A stretch of 64,000 nt of DNA. Source: Deinandra increscens subsp. villosa. Taxonomy: Eukaryota > Streptophyta > Magnoliopsida > Asterales > Asteraceae. The stretch's first letter is position 1; every line of letters starts with the position of its first letter. Where the stretch lies: NCBI GenBank assembly GCA_039602395.1, contig JBCNJP010000027.1, forward strand, positions 38,962,486 to 39,026,485, given 5' to 3'. Both the position numbers and the translations under genes were made by a program. Under the pieces are notes generated by a model, which made no database searches, was not told where the DNA came from, and saw only the letters and a list, made by a program, of their open reading frames with translations. Below, in pieces: positions 44,001 to 57,743 of this stretch.

Positions 44001-44523
44001 GTATTTGAAGCATGCAACAAGGTTTAATACTTTGCCGGTTTGTGACGTTAGAGATTTGTCAAGAAAGCCATTCTTGAATTATGGAAGTAATTAATTGGCT
44101 GAGATTTTCAAAAGTAAATTGAAAGAAGAATGTCAAGGCAAGTTTAGATTCTTAACTCCACAAAGATCGAAGTATGCTGAACATCCTACGGATATTCATC
44201 TAATCCTCGAAAACCGATTGTGGTTTTAAAGTACAAGAAGCCGATTCAACTGAAGAAAATTCCATTGAAGAAGCTCGAGCAAGATTTTATCAAAACTTTA
44301 AGATGGTGGTATTATGATGAAAATACTGGAGAAGCAGTGGTGGTGGTTAAAGAGCACAACAATATTCTGTATAAGGCTGAACATGCTGAACAAGCCTTGC
44401 AATTTCAACGTGTGATTAGAGTATGTTTTGCATTTGGAATTCATGCTGGGAACAACCGAACACAGCATTGAAAGAAGACTTAGACAAAAGCTTCGAAAGA
44501 CTAGCACAAGACAAGGGGGAGTT
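44001..44523 (+). mobile_element. 3' internal end of an LTR retrotransposon (second family)
   Basis: Near-identical to 49240-49762, including the ORF fragment at 44220-44471 and the terminal polypurine tract AAGGGGGAG just before the LTR. Confidence 0.8.
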
Positions 44524-45426
44524 TGTTAGAGCATGTACAGATGTCTAGTGCTAGGTCTAGCTGTTTGGTCTTTGTAATTAGTAGTTTTGTAAAAACTGGT
44601 CTCAGCATACCAGTGGCGGACCAGATGGTACGCACGAACCATCTGGTACGTTGGTTAGTTGGTACGCTGGACAATTTGGTATAAATAGTTTAGTTCGTTT
44701 AGAGAGAGTTCAGTTGTGAGAGTTTATTGCTTAACTGTGTCTTTTCCATAGTGTGATCTCTCTGTAATCTCTCTCTTGTAAACGAGCTAGTGAATCAATC
44801 GAAGAATCGTTTATTTACTCGTTGTGTACCGCATCCGATAGCAATCATGTCTTAGCAAGATCGAATACGTGGTTTACACCGACGACGAGAAATTAATTAT
44901 TATGACCGATCATTTTGACCGGGGGCGTGATAGGTGTTGGATATTATATGTCTCGACCCGACAAAATCATAGAACCGACCAGTTTGTGACCTGTAAGAGT
45001 TACATTGAGGACAACGAGAAATAAATTCGTTTAAGCAGTTAACCGATATTCTACGAAAATGAAATTGACGTATATATTATTTATATGATTATAAATAATT
45101 ATAGTTAATAAATGTTGTTATTAATAATAACTAGCAGAAAATATTATTATTAGAATGTTAATAATAATTGTCGATGGAAATAATAATATTGTTTTTATTA
45201 TTATTATTTCTAAAGTATAAAATTAATTAAATAAACTAGTTTTATTTAGTTAGGTTTTATAAAATGGTGGATGGATAAATATATAGTTTAAATAACTATT
45301 TACTTAAAAGATAATGATCCTAAAACCTGGGTGGATAATTCATAGGGTTTAAACCAGTTCTGGTTTATCTACAACTGGTTGGAGGATGCAAAAGGGGATC
45401 ACAATTGAGGTTTTAGGTGACACTTT

Positions 45427-45482
<56 letters not shown>

Positions 45483-46267
45483 AATCTCGATCTCTTGCTC
45501 CTCTCGCAACTGAGCTACCGCCAACCACAACCCTAGGCCGCTGTCCACTGCCTTTCAGTTTCTCCCCACCGTTGCAACCCTCTACGGTGACCACCTCAAT
45601 TTTCCACCAACCACCCGAGTCAAGCTCGCGTTTCCGGTCGCAAGTTCACTTCCCGATCCCACACCGGGTTTCCGATCGTACACCGGGTTTATGGTCGCAC
45701 ACCGCCTCCCGGGTGTAAACCGTGCACCGACCACCGTACCTCCACCGCTGCACCTTCACATCATCACCGATTCACACCTCCGTTCTACAGTCGTGATTTT
45801 TCGTGTCTTTTTCTGTTGTGATCATCTTATTAACCCAGGACTGATTTTCTCTGGTAAGTTTTCGACACTAGCATCTTCTTGTTGAACCTCGGTGTCTTGA
45901 ACATTTGTTCAACTTAACTTCAAGTTATATCTGATCTCTGTTTTAGTTCAGATATATTATTGTTATAATGGTTAGATATAATTATTATACTCACTATCAC
46001 AATTATATTTGATTCATTGTTTATGGGTTTAAAAGTTATCTAGTGTTTGTGTGGTTAGGTGATTTTGATCTTGCTGTATATTTTGTTAATGAACATTCGC
46101 GATGTTAAATTTAATAACATGTTTTATTATTATTGATTCTGCTACTCTGATTTGATTAACTAGTTTAATCTACTAAAACTATATTCGGTAAAATATAGTG
46201 AATAATCAGGTTTTAAAAAATAAAAATTACTACCCAATAACCCGAACACCACTGGCCAAACCCAACA
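44524..46267 (+). repeat. LTR (copy A), 1.74 kb
   Basis: Starts TGTTAGAGCATG after the polypurine tract and ends CCCAACA before a PBS. It has TATAAATA at 44680-44687 and a (CT)n tract at 45428-45479. It matches copy B at 49763-51498, with about ten substitutions and an 8-base shorter CT tract in B by eye. That low difference suggests a young insertion or recent unequal exchange. Confidence 0.88.
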
Positions 46268-46268
46268 G

Positions 46269-46281
46269 TGGTATCAGAGCC
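46269..46281 (+). promoter_or_regulatory. Primer-binding site (initiator tRNA-Met)
   Basis: TGGTATCAGAGCC one base after LTR copy A. The following leader to about 47138 is repeated after copy B and is rich in AAGTTTC/GGAAAGT words. Confidence 0.85.
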
Positions 46282-47113
46282 TTGATCATCACATGCAAAT
46301 CTAGACCGGTCGTGGTTTAATTCGATGGAATTCGCAAGCTGTGGATGAAACCTGAAAGTTGCGAATTAATTTTGTAATTGATATATTTATTAATTACTAT
46401 CAATTGCATCTTTTAATATTTCAGTTGCTTTAGTTCCACCAAAATAATGCAATTTATTATTGTTTGATTGTTTTAATATTTACGTGTATTCTGCCCGACC
46501 CAATTTTATAAATTACACGCATGATTGGTTTCTATTTTTTGGGTTTTGGCCCATTATGTAATAAAATAGGTTTTTGGATTGGCCCACCGTATTTGGGTTC
46601 AAAGTTGTAAAATAGATTTAGGATTTCTCATTTTCAAGTTTAATTTTATTTAAGGAAAGTTTCACGATTTACTAAGTCCCAAATTTTGTCAAGTCCCCAT
46701 TTCGGCTCGTGTTTTCATTCTTGGTAACTTTCCCCATTTAGCAAGTTTCTAAATTTGGAAAGTCCCTATTTCGACTTATGTTTCCATTTTGGCAAATTTC
46801 TCGATTTAGTAAGTTTTCATTTTTAGAAAGTCCCTATTTCGGCACGGGTATTCAATTCTATTCAATTTTGGCGACTTTACCGATTTAGCAAGTTTCTAAT
46901 TTTGGAAAGTTTCCATTTTTTGGAAAGTTTGCTATTTCAGCTTGTGTTACCAACTTTGGTAACTTTTCAGTTTTGCCAGTTTCCTAATTTGGCAAGTTTT
47001 TAGAAATGACAACTTTCCAAATTTGGCAAGTCTCCCAAAAGGGTAATTTTTCAACCCGTAGACCAAGAAGTTCCAATCAAGTTCAAGAAGCGTCTTGAAG
47101 TCAGTGAGAGTCA

Positions 47114-49710
47114 TTGAAGATGACGACATGCTTAAGGGGGCATGATGTGTTTGATATAAAGATTCTATCCTTTTTCTATGCTTTGGTCATGAACCGTGAA
47201 TTCAGTTTTTCTGGATGGATCTTTAATTACATGAAAGACAATATTTTGTCGAAACAAAACAAAAGTTTTATGTATCCAAGGTTTATTCAGATGATCTTAA
47301 ATGATTTACATCCGAACTTTCCAAAGATTCAAGCAAATGTCTTGGTTTTAAAGTATATGAATGAAGTTGCAGTGGGTAAGCTTCCAGTGTATCAAAAGAG
47401 GAAAGGTCCATAGAATATACATCCTCCTACTAAACGTTTGATTGGTCACTTGGTCAACCCTGATTATATAGCTCCTGCAAATAATGCTGCCAGACATGAG
47501 GATAGTTCAGATGATGAGTTACAATATGATCATAAAGGTTATCCTGTTGAAGAGGATGAAGATGAGGAAGAAGGCCAAGAGCAAATAGTAAACCAAGATC
47601 CAAATGTTCAAGACCCTGTGCAGCAAGAAAATCAAGAGCATGTTGTTCAAAAGGCTGTAAATGAACCTGAAGCTGTGAATGTTCAGGATGAAGAAATGAA
47701 TGATGATGCTGAGGTTTCTGGAGATGATGCTAGTGAATGTTTGTCGGATACTGATTCAGACTCTGGTGATTATGTGACAATCTTACATAATACCAGAGGA
47801 ATTCAAGTGAAGAAAGGTTCTAAGCAACACATCGAATACTTGAAGTCCAAGAATCTGGATACTTCTAAGTATGAGAATAGAACCAAACAGGTTGAGGATA
47901 GAGATGATGATCCAACTTACACTCCTGCTTTGGAGGAACCTGTTCAGAAGACCAAGACTGCTGACAAAGGAAAAGCTCCTATGGTTTCTAAGGGCAAGCA
48001 TATCAAACATATGGCTCAGAGGAATTTGACAGTGAAGAAGGGCTCGTTCCTTGCTGATGCTTGGAAAGCAGGTCTTAGTCCACCGAGTAAGAAGCCAGAA
48101 AGTGTCTAATCAGTCTTCACTTCCAACACAGCCAACCACAAAATCTGCTAATGTTCAAAGCTCAAGTAATCCACCAGTTAGAAAGCTTGTTATTCGAAAG
48201 CCTTCTTCAACTACCGCTTCTGCTTCCACTACTACTGCTTCTACAACTTCTACCATTTCTGCTACTGATTTGAAGCTGGCATTACATCAAGCCAGACTTG
48301 ATGAGTTAGAATCAACGAATCGTCAGCAAGCTGATGAAATCAGAGGTTTAAAGAATCTGGTAAAGGAGTTGGTCTCTAGAGATCAGCTAAAAGATCGGGA
48401 GATTGCTAAATTGCAACAACTTTCTCTCTCTTTGGGTGAGCAGTTAAATCTTTTACTCAAATCTTTACCTGCTCAGGGGGAGAGAAGACCAAATCCTGAG
48501 GAAAGTTGTAGAGATGATGATGATGTGATGAAGTATTTGAATGAGGATCCAGATCCTGAAGGAGGAGTTGGTGGTAATGGTTCTGGTGCTGGTGCAGCTG
48601 GAACATCTTCTGCTGCTGCTGGACCATCTACTACAGCCCAGGGGGAGTCATCGGAGAAAGAAGTTTATGATGTAACTCCAATTTCTAGGGTTGAGCTGAG
48701 AGAAGGAGAATTTATTAATCCGTGTTCAAAAGAGCAACTGGCGGCTATTTTTGCATCGAATGTAGATGATGTTGATAAAGTTCCCTTTGCTGATCCCTAC
48801 AGAGAAGAAAATTCTAATGTTGATATGGATTTTGAAGAAGAACATGTAGAAGTGGAAGATATGACTGCTGAAGAGTATCCAGATGATCCTAAGGTTTATG
48901 GAAATTTTTCTGCTGATGATCAATCTGGAAGCTTTAATTTCTTTGGCAGTGAAGATGAAGAAAAAGTGGATGAAGAGTTAAAGAAGAAAAAGTCTGAAAC
49001 TGAGCAACCAGAATCAAATGAATCTGAGAAGTTATCAGAAGAAAAGAAAAGAAAATGTTATTTGATGCTTGGTTGAAAGAACAAAGAGCCAAGAAACTTC
49101 CAGTAGTGAAATCAACAAAGGTTGTGGATCAGAAGAAATATTTTGACAGAAAAGGTGGTGAAGCTTCTGGTGGTATAATCAGTTGGATGTATGACTCGGA
49201 ACTCAAATGCTATGCAATTAAAAAGGAGTTTGGAGTTATGTATTTGAAGCATGCAACAAGGTTTAATACTTTGCCGGTTTGTGACGTTAGAGATTTGTCA
49301 AGAAAGCCATTCTTGAATTATGGAAGTAATTAATTGGCTGAGATTTTCAAAAGTAAATTGAAAGAAGAATGTCAAGGCAAGTTTAGATTCTTAACTCCAC
49401 AAAGACCGAAGTATGCTGAACATCCTACGGATATTCATCTAATCCTCGAAAACCGATTGTGGTTTTAAAGTACAAGAAGCCGATTCAACTGAAGAAAATT
49501 CCATTGAAGAAGCTCGAACAAGATTTTATCAAAACTTTAAGATGGTGGTATTATGATGAAAATACTGGAGAAGCAGTGGTGGTGGTTAAAGAGCACAACA
49601 ATATTCTGTATAAGGCTGAACATGCTGAACAAGCCTTGCAATTTCAACGTGTGATTAGAGTATGTTTTGCATTTGGAATTCATGCTGGGAACAACCGAAC
49701 ACAGCATTGA
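47114..49710 (+). pseudogene. Non-gag-pol ORF of the LTR element, broken
   Basis: Open segments in order are 47114-47413, 47438-48109 (same frame, one TAG between), about 48105-49069 in another frame, 49055-49333 back in the first frame, and a last segment ending at 49710. The N-part has SFMYPRFIQMILNDLHPNFP. The middle is very acidic (EEDEDEEEGQEQ, DSDSGDY), then Lys-rich, with a coiled coil at about 48270-48450 (LHQARLDELESTNRQQADE) and another acidic tail. I find no gag knuckle, protease, integrase or RT. Similar extra ORFs are common in Asteraceae LTR elements, from memory; function unknown. Confidence 0.55.
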
Positions 49711-49762
49711 AAGAAGACTTAGACAAAAGCTTTGAAAGACTAGCACAAGACAAGGGGGAGTT

Positions 49763-50665
49763 TGTTAGAGCATGTACAGATGTCTAGTGCTAGGTCTAGC
49801 TGTTTGGTCTTTGTAATTAGTAGTTTTGTAAAAACTGGTCTCAGCATACCAGTGGCGGACCAGATGGTACGCACGAACCATCTGGTACGTTGGTTAGTTG
49901 GTACGCTGGACAATTTGGTATAAATAGTTTAGTTCGTTTAGAGAGAGTTCAGTTGTGAGAGTTTATTGCTTAACTGTGTCTTTTCCATAGTGTGATCTCT
50001 CTGTAATCTCTCTCTTGTAAACGAGCTAGTGAATCAATCGAAGAATCGTTTATTTACTCGTTGTGTACCGCATCCGATAGCAATCATGTCTTAGCAAGAT
50101 CGAATACGTGGTTTACACCGACGACGAGAAATTAATTATTATGACCGATCATTTTGACCGGGGGCGTGATAGGTGTTGGATATTATATGTCTCGACCCGA
50201 CAAAATCATAGAACCGACCAGTTTGTGACCTGTAAGAGTTACATTGAGGACAACGAGAAATAAATTCGTTTAAGCAGTTAACCGATATTCTACGAAAATG
50301 AAATTGACGTATATATTATTTATATGATTATAAATAATTATAGTTAATAAATGTTGTTATTAATAATAACTAGCAGAAAATATTATTATTAGAATGTTAA
50401 TAATAATTGTCGATGGAAATAATAATATTGTTTTTATTATTATTATTTCTAAAGTATAAAATTAATTAAATAAACTAGTTTTATTTAGTTAGGTTTTATA
50501 AAATGGTGGATGGATAAATATATAGTTTAAATAACTATTTACTTAAAAGATAATGATCCTAAAACCTGGGTGGATAATTCATAGGGTTTAAACCAGTTCT
50601 GGTTTATCTACAACTGGTTGGAGGATGCAAAAGGGGATCACAATTGAGGTTTTAGGTGAGACTTT

Positions 50666-50713
<48 letters not shown>

Positions 50714-51498
50714 AATCTCGATCTCTTGCTCCTCTCGCAACTGAGCTACCGCCAACCACAACCCTAGGCCGCTGTCCACTGCCTTTCAGTTTCTCCCCAC
50801 CGTTGCAACCCTCTACGGTGACCACCTCAATTTTCCACCAACCACCCAAGTCAAGCTCGCGTTTCCGGTCGCAAGTTCACTTCCCGATCCCACACCGGGT
50901 TTCCGATCGTACACCGGGTTTATGGTCGCACACCGCCTCCCGGGTGTAAACCATGCACCGACCACCGTACCTCCACCGCTGCACCTTCACATCATCACCG
51001 ATTCACACCTCCGTTCTACAGTCGTGATTTTTCGTGTCTTTTTCTGTTGTGATCATCTTATTAACCCAGGACAGATTTTCTCTGGTAAGTTTTCGACACT
51101 AGCATCTTCTTGTTGAACCTCGGTGTCTTGAACATTTGTTCAACTTAACTCCAAGTTATATCTGATCTCTGTTTTAGTTCAGATATATTATTGTTATAAT
51201 GGTTAGATATAATTATTATACTCACTATCACAATTATATTTGATTCATTGTTTATGGGATTAAAAGTTATCTAGTGTTTGTGTGGTTAGGTGATTTTGAT
51301 CTTGCTGTATATTTTGTTAATGGTCATTCGCGATGTTAAATTTAATAACATGTTTTATTATTATTGATTCTGCTACTCTGATTTGATTAACTAGTTTAAT
51401 CTACTAAAACTATATTCGGTAAAATATAGTTAATAATCAGGTTTTAAAAAATAAAAATTACTACCCAATAACCCGAACACCACTGGCCAAACCCAACA
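49763..51498 (+). repeat. LTR (copy B), 1.74 kb
   Basis: Preceded by CAAGGGGGAG and starts TGTTAGAGCATG; ends CCCAACA before TGGTATCAGAG (51500). TATAAATA is at 49919-49926. With copy A it brackets the internal region 46268-49762, giving an element of about 6.98 kb. Confidence 0.88.
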
Positions 51499-51499
51499 G

Positions 51500-52369
51500 T
51501 GGTATCAGAGTCTTGATCATCACATGCAAATCTAGACCGGTCGTGGTTTAATTCGATGGAATTTGCAAGCTGTGGATGAAACCCGAAAGTTGCGAATTAA
51601 TTTTGTAATTGATATTTTTATTAATTACTATCAATTGCATCTTTTAATATTTCAGTCGCTTTAGTTCCACCAAAATAATGCAATTTATTATTGTTTGATT
51701 GTTTTAATATTTACGTGTATTCTGCCCGACCCAATTTTATAAATTACACGCATGATTGGTTTCTATTTTTTGGGTTTTGGCCCATTATGTAATAAAATAG
51801 GTTTTTGGATTGGCCCACCGTATTTGGGTTCAAAGTTGTAAAATAGATTTAGGATTTCTCATTTTCAAGTTTAATTTTATTTAAGGAAAGTTTCACGATT
51901 TACTAAGTCCCAAATTTTGTCAAGTCCCCATTTCGGCTCGTGTTTTCATTTTTGGTAACTTTCCCCATTTAGCAAGTTTCTAAATTTGGAAAGTCCCTAT
52001 TTCGACTCATGTTTCCATTTTGGCAACTTTCTCGATTTAGTAAGTTTTCATTTTTAGAAAGTCCCTATTTCGGCACGGGTATTCAATTCTATTCAATTTT
52101 GGCGACTTTACCGATTTAGCAAGTTTTTAATTTTGGAAAGTTTCCATTTTTTGGAAAGTTTGCTATTTCAGCTTGTGTTACCAACTTTGGTAACTTTTCA
52201 GTTTTGCCAGTTTCCTAATTTGGCAAGTTTTTAGAAATGACAACTTTCCAAATTTGGCAAGTCTCCCAAAAGGGTAATTTTTCAACCCGTAGACCAAGAA
52301 GTTCCAATCAAGTTCAAGAAGCGTCTTGAAGTCAGTGAGAGTCATTGAAGATGACGACATGCTTAAAGA
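51500..52369 (+). other. PBS and leader of the next tandem element
   Basis: The PBS at 51500-51512 and the leader match 46269-47138 up to GACATGCTTAA, where the two diverge. The downstream copy continues into a gag. Confidence 0.8.
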
Positions 52370-52701
52370 AATTCCATCCCTGTGGTTGTCTTTCAATTTT
52401 GTTCCTCTGACCTGATTTGGTATTGCTAAAGGCTCCTAGCGATACCAAAACCCTTTTATGGCCGAATACATGTTTATAAATGTTTTGGTTGCTTATTCTG
52501 AAACTGGCTTTTTCACAACAACTAAAACACGAAATTATTTTAAAATAGTTTAAAATGATTTAAACAATCGAAAGATTGCATGCCACAACTGCCTTTAGTA
52601 ATTGATTATCTAGAATCTCATCCTTTATTCAATATAACTTACCATAAATGAATGAAGGCTAAACATCAAAATACTAAAATGAATTTTTCTATATGTTTCA
52701 G

Positions 52702-53673
52702 ATGGCTAATAATCAAAATAATGACACCTTTCAACTCAACTCTCTCCTTGAGAAAGAGAAACTTGATCACACCAAATTTCTTGACTGGCACCGCAATCTT
52801 AGGATTGTGCTCAAAATGACCAACAAACTCCACATACTTGATGAGGAGGTCCCTGAAAATCCAACAGCAAACACCAATGCTGCTCGGCAGGCATATGAGC
52901 AACTGAGAAAGGATGCTAACCAAGTATCCTACCTCATGTTGGCCACCATGTCTTCTGAGTTACAGAAGAGCATGAAGATCTGAGCGCTTTCCAAAATGAT
53001 TGGTAAGCTAAGGGGCATGTTTGAAACACAAGCATGACAGGAGCGCTATGAAGTCATCATGCAAATTATTTCCTGCAAGATGTAGGAAGGCGCTACAATC
53101 AGCCTCACGTGGTCAAGATAAAGTCGCACATCGACCGCCTGGAGAACTCGATTATGTCATTCCTCCTGAAATGGTAATGGACCTAATCCTCCAATATGTT
53201 TCCAGTTCCTTCACTCAATTTAGAATATGCTTTAAAATGAACAACTTGGTAAAGAAAGTTCCTGAGCTTCATGGCATGTTGAAAGCTATTGAGATCAACA
53301 TAGCCTCCAGCAAGACTCCTACAGTCTTGGATGTCAAGTCGACTGGTGTTAAGAAGCTCGACCATAAGAAGAAGGCTAAAGCCACCACTCGTTCTAGTGC
53401 CAAGGGCAAGAAGTCTACTCAAACACCGTTGCCGGCTGATCAGCGCCAGTGTTTCGAGTGCAATAAGATGGGACACTAGAGAAGTAACAGTCCTGACTAT
53501 CTTGCGAAAATTAAGGCTCAGAAGAACGGTGAAGGTTTTTATGGAGGTATTTAGCCTTATGTTATATTTTTCACTAGAAATTATTGTCCTGACTATCTTG
53601 CCAAGATTAAGGCTCATAAGAACGGTGAAGGTTCTTCTGAAGGTATTTAGCCTTATGTTATATTTTTCACTAA
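52702..53673 (+). pseudogene. Copia-type gag pseudogene
   Basis: ATG at 52702 opens MANNQNNDTFQLNSLLEKE with LDHTKFLDWHRNLRIVLK, a Retrotran_gag_2-like start, and stops at 52983. Homologous text resumes in other frames (VSSSFTQFRICFKMNNLVKK near 53200, then a Lys-rich segment). At 53455 a CCHC knuckle starts CFECNKMGH, but a stop replaces the next residue and the last Cys is Ser. A 96-bp tandem duplication at 53491-53673 repeats the segment after the knuckle. Confidence 0.7.
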
Positions 53674-54400
53674 TTCCTTCAAAATACTTATGTGCAGCTT
53701 ACACACCTTATATTTTGTAGGAACCTGAAAAGTGAAGGCATCAATCCAAAGAAACGTGAAGCACATTACATTTGAAGGCAACTTAAGTTTCCCTCACATT
53801 CTATGATAAATTAACTTGGCAGCATGCTTAAAACACTGGTTTTTTTTCCCTAGCCGCGTCTAGGATGAATACTTTTGATTTCTTGTTTTTGAACCATGGT
53901 TGAATTTTACTTTGTTTCGACAATAGTTTTTGCTTTAAATGTCTGATCTTTAAAGTTTGAGCATTTCCTCATAAATTCTAAAGATCAAAGGTTCAAAATT
54001 GTTTAAAATAACATAACGCATAGTCTGGTGAATATGATTAATAAATCATGCACACACCATAAGCGATAAAAGATGTCGCATTTATGTAATTGCTAGATGT
54101 GACCATGACTTGTCTTATAATCACTTGACTGATTTATACCTTATGGAAATTCTACACCTTATTATGCAGAACATCAACAAGCTTAAAGACAATGAATCAT
54201 TTCCAACTTCATATATGTTCGTATTTATACGATCATAAATTGAGCACTAGATCCCTTGACTTAGTCAAGCGTTTACTCAATGAAGTTAGGATCACTAGCC
54301 ATGAATTTATAAACGAATTAAAACCATATGCATGGTTGATGATTTATAAATACATGTACCTTAATATTCCTATATTCGAATTATTATAAGTAAGAAATTG
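53674..54400 (+). other. Degraded internal region of the LTR element
   Basis: No long ORF. I could not recognise protease, integrase or RT motifs in any frame. Confidence 0.4.
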
Positions 54401-56983
54401 CAAATAAATTAAATTCTTAATTACAATCAATTGGAATCAAATTGGATGTATCGAATTGAAAATAAAGCAATTTCCGGTTTTTACGCGATTTCGGTACGCA
54501 ATTCGTCGTTTACCGGGAATCTCTTGTTTGATCATCGTATGTCCAATTCAACATTTTTATGAGTCTAATAATCAATTATCATTTTATTAGTCATCACACA
54601 CTTGATCGAGTCGCGAATCGTTGGTGAATTGCCCAAAACTGATATCTACGTCAAAACCGACCAAAAACACCTATTTTGACCTAATTTGTGCATACATTTG
54701 AGTTACGTGATGTATTTATAATCATTTTGAGTGGATTAAATGTGTTTAACATGTTGGAATGATGATTTGGGAGAAAACGAGAATTGAAAACATCAAAAAA
54801 ACGGCAAAACGAGCATGCGAAACGAGGCGAAAAGCCAAGGAGCCGACTAGGAGGCTCTAGGCGTATCACCTAGAGCTCATGGTGCTCCTAGGCGATACGC
54901 TAGATAGTTTTTTTTCCAGCAGAATGTGAATTTTTAGCTATTTAAGCATCTTAAGCCCATTTCACCTATTTTTCTCAAATCCTAATAACCTCCAAACCCC
55001 CAAAACGGCTGTGTCTTGCCGAGTTCATTCAAAACCATCAACTTTGAAGATTTTGAAGCTAAACTCAAGTGTTTTCATACCCTGATAAGTGGCGGTTTTC
55101 ATCCTTTCGGTATGTATCTTCAATTTATGTGCTCCCTTTTCTTACCTCTTGAGTTTTGATGATCAAGATCGGATTTTTATGGTAGATCTAAACTTTTTAT
55201 AGCCATAACTTGTAGATACGAAAAATTGAATCTTTTTTTTTTTATAAATTTGTGTTAGATCCATGATATTCTTGATGATTCATGCTAGATCCATGTGTAA
55301 ACTTGTAAAGCATGAGACTTTATAATTTTTAAGGTTTAGATCTTCATGATGCATGTTGATGATCTCCATGTCTATGGACTTATGTTTAAAGTTTAATACT
55401 TTATGATGATTCAGGGTTAAAGCTACAATTTTCATATTGATAATCATTGAATCTATGAATTGTATGATCAAAATGGTAACTTTGTGATGATTTGTGGCTA
55501 GACCTATGTTCTTGCATGATGATATGTTATAGATCTAGAGTTTTAACTATCAAGATGGTATTTTTATGCTTGGAAATGGTTAGATCTCTATCATATATGC
55601 CATCTAGGGTTAGATTTGTGAAATTGACCATCCATATATGAATCTTATGCTATGAACTGTTGAGACCTCCATCATGTATGCTACCTAGGGTTAGATCCAT
55701 GTGTATTGAACATCATGATTTGATTTCCATGGTTTAAAATGACTTGATCTATGTCATGAATGATATTTAGGAATAGATTATGGTATTGAACATCAAGTTT
55801 GGAAATTCATACTATGTATGATATGTTATGACTAGATTCATGCTATGTGGGATATTTTAAGACTAGATCCATAACATGTATGATGTGTTATGACCAAGTG
55901 CATGCCATGTATGTCCCTCCATGTTTAAATTTACCGAGTTCATGTTATATTGTGAATAGATCTAGGAATCGCATGTTAAACCTAGGGTTTACATCGTTAA
56001 AACCTTATACTTGTGTGCATGATGGTTACTTTGACCTTTTTTGATTTCATGATAGTACCGATTTGTTTAGGATACCATGATTTTATCATTATCTTTCAAA
56101 ATGAACCATTTATCACAACATACGTATCATCTCATTAAATCAACAATGAGTCGTCGAGTCGGGTGTGTCATGAAATCAATTCATTTATCTAATTATTTAT
56201 TCTTTTTCTCTAACTCATCTAGTCATCAAGGTCGTCTTCGAGTCTAATCGTTTCGTGGTGTCATTCTTTCAAAGTGTGTCTCCATAGCCCCTTTTCTTTT
56301 ACTTTTTGGGGGTGCAACTCTTTATGCTTTATTCTAAAACTAAATGCGATCGCAGTGATTGTTATGTATATACTTGTGTTGTTAAACTTGTGTGGATTAT
56401 TGTGATGGAATGATTGAATGATGGAACAATGGAACAATGGAACAGTGGAACGGTGGAACGATGGAACGATTTGACGCATCTCATTAACTCGGTGAGCCGG
56501 GGTTACAATAATAGATCTATTGGTATGGCAACCCACTTGGCTTGCCTTGCGTGTGGCACCTTGTGTTTGAAAGCCTAAAATCGAGGGCTTGAGTGTGTCG
56601 CCTATTATGTGCTTTTATTCATTTCATGTTTATCATATCTGTTTACACTTAACACATTGAATCGTATGTTTTAAATCTATATTGTACGTTCACATATGTT
56701 TACTCACCAACTATTCGTAGTTGACTTTATTTTGTACATGTTGCAGGCTTTACTGTTGATGTTGTTGATCGCGTTGATGACACATTAGGATGCATGTGGA
56801 CTTAGTGAGACCTAAATTAATCAAGTTAATCTGTGATTAATCATTTGATTATATTGAATTATCATGTAATATTCTAATGCTATGAAATGGACAATTAAGA
56901 ATATCCCAATATTTAATTAGTATTGTGTGCATCTGGACAATCATTGCGCCCCGACGTATTCCGTTGTCGGTTAGGGTGTGACA
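54401..56983 (+). mobile_element. Probable solo or partial long LTR (Gypsy-like), boundaries approximate
   Basis: The right end is clear: ...CCGACGTATTCCGTTGTCGG then TTAGGGTGTGACA at 56983, where LTR copy C resumes. GTGTGACA with a GCGCCCCGACG segment before it is a common plant LTR end. The left boundary and target duplication were not found. Within it are ATGGAACAATGGAACA repeats (56418-56468) and no ORF. Confidence 0.4.
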
Positions 56984-57700
56984 CTGTCATCCGCCGCCTT
57001 CCGGTTTCTCCCCGTCGTCGCAACCTTCTCCGGTGACCACCTCAGTTCGCCGCCAACCACCCGAGTTAAGCTCGCGTTTTCGGTCACACGTTGACTTCCA
57101 AGTCGCACACCCGGTTCTCGACCGTACACGGGGTTCACGGTCGCACACCGCCTCCCGGGCGCAAACCGTGCGTCGACCACCGTACTGCCGCCGCTGCGCC
57201 TCCGCTCCATCACCGACTCACGCCACCGTTTAACCGCCTAGATTTTTTGTGTCTTTTTCTATTGTGATCATTTGATCAACCCAATATTGATTTTCTTTAG
57301 TAAGTTTTCGACATTAGCATCTTCTTGTTGAACCTCGGTATCTCGAACAGTTGTTCGACTTAATGCCAAGTTATATCTAATCTGTAGTTTAGTTCAGATA
57401 TATTATTGTTATAATGTTTAGATATAGTTGTTATACTCACTATCACAATTATATCTGATTCATTGTTTATGGAATTAAAAGTTATCTAGTGTTTGCGTGG
57501 TTTGGTGATTTTGATCTTGCTGTATATTTTATGAATGTTAAATTTAGTAATATGTTTTATTATTATTGCTTCTGCTACTCAGATTTTATTAACTGGTTTA
57601 ATCAACTAAACTATATCTGGTAAATTATAGTTAATAATCGGGTTTTAGTAAAATAAAAATTACTACCCGATAACCCTATTACCATTAGCAAAACCCAACA
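56984..57700 (+). repeat. LTR (copy C), 3' part only, diverged
   Basis: Matches the last about 720 bases of LTR copies A/B (CCGGTTTCTCCCC, GTTTTCGACA, CTTCTTGTTGAACCTCGG, ...AACCCAACA) with clearly more substitutions than A and B have from each other. Its left part is displaced or lost at the 54401-56983 insertion. Confidence 0.75.
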
Positions 57701-57743
57701 ATAAGGATGCCACATGAAATTTAAAATACACTTGTTCTAAAAG

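Noticed and set aside
45386..45885. ORF with Leu/Ser run and Pro-rich tail inside the LTR (also 50922-51116)
   Set aside because: Arises from the CT microsatellite and CG-rich R/U5-like part of the LTR. It recurs in the other LTR copies with indels that change the frame.
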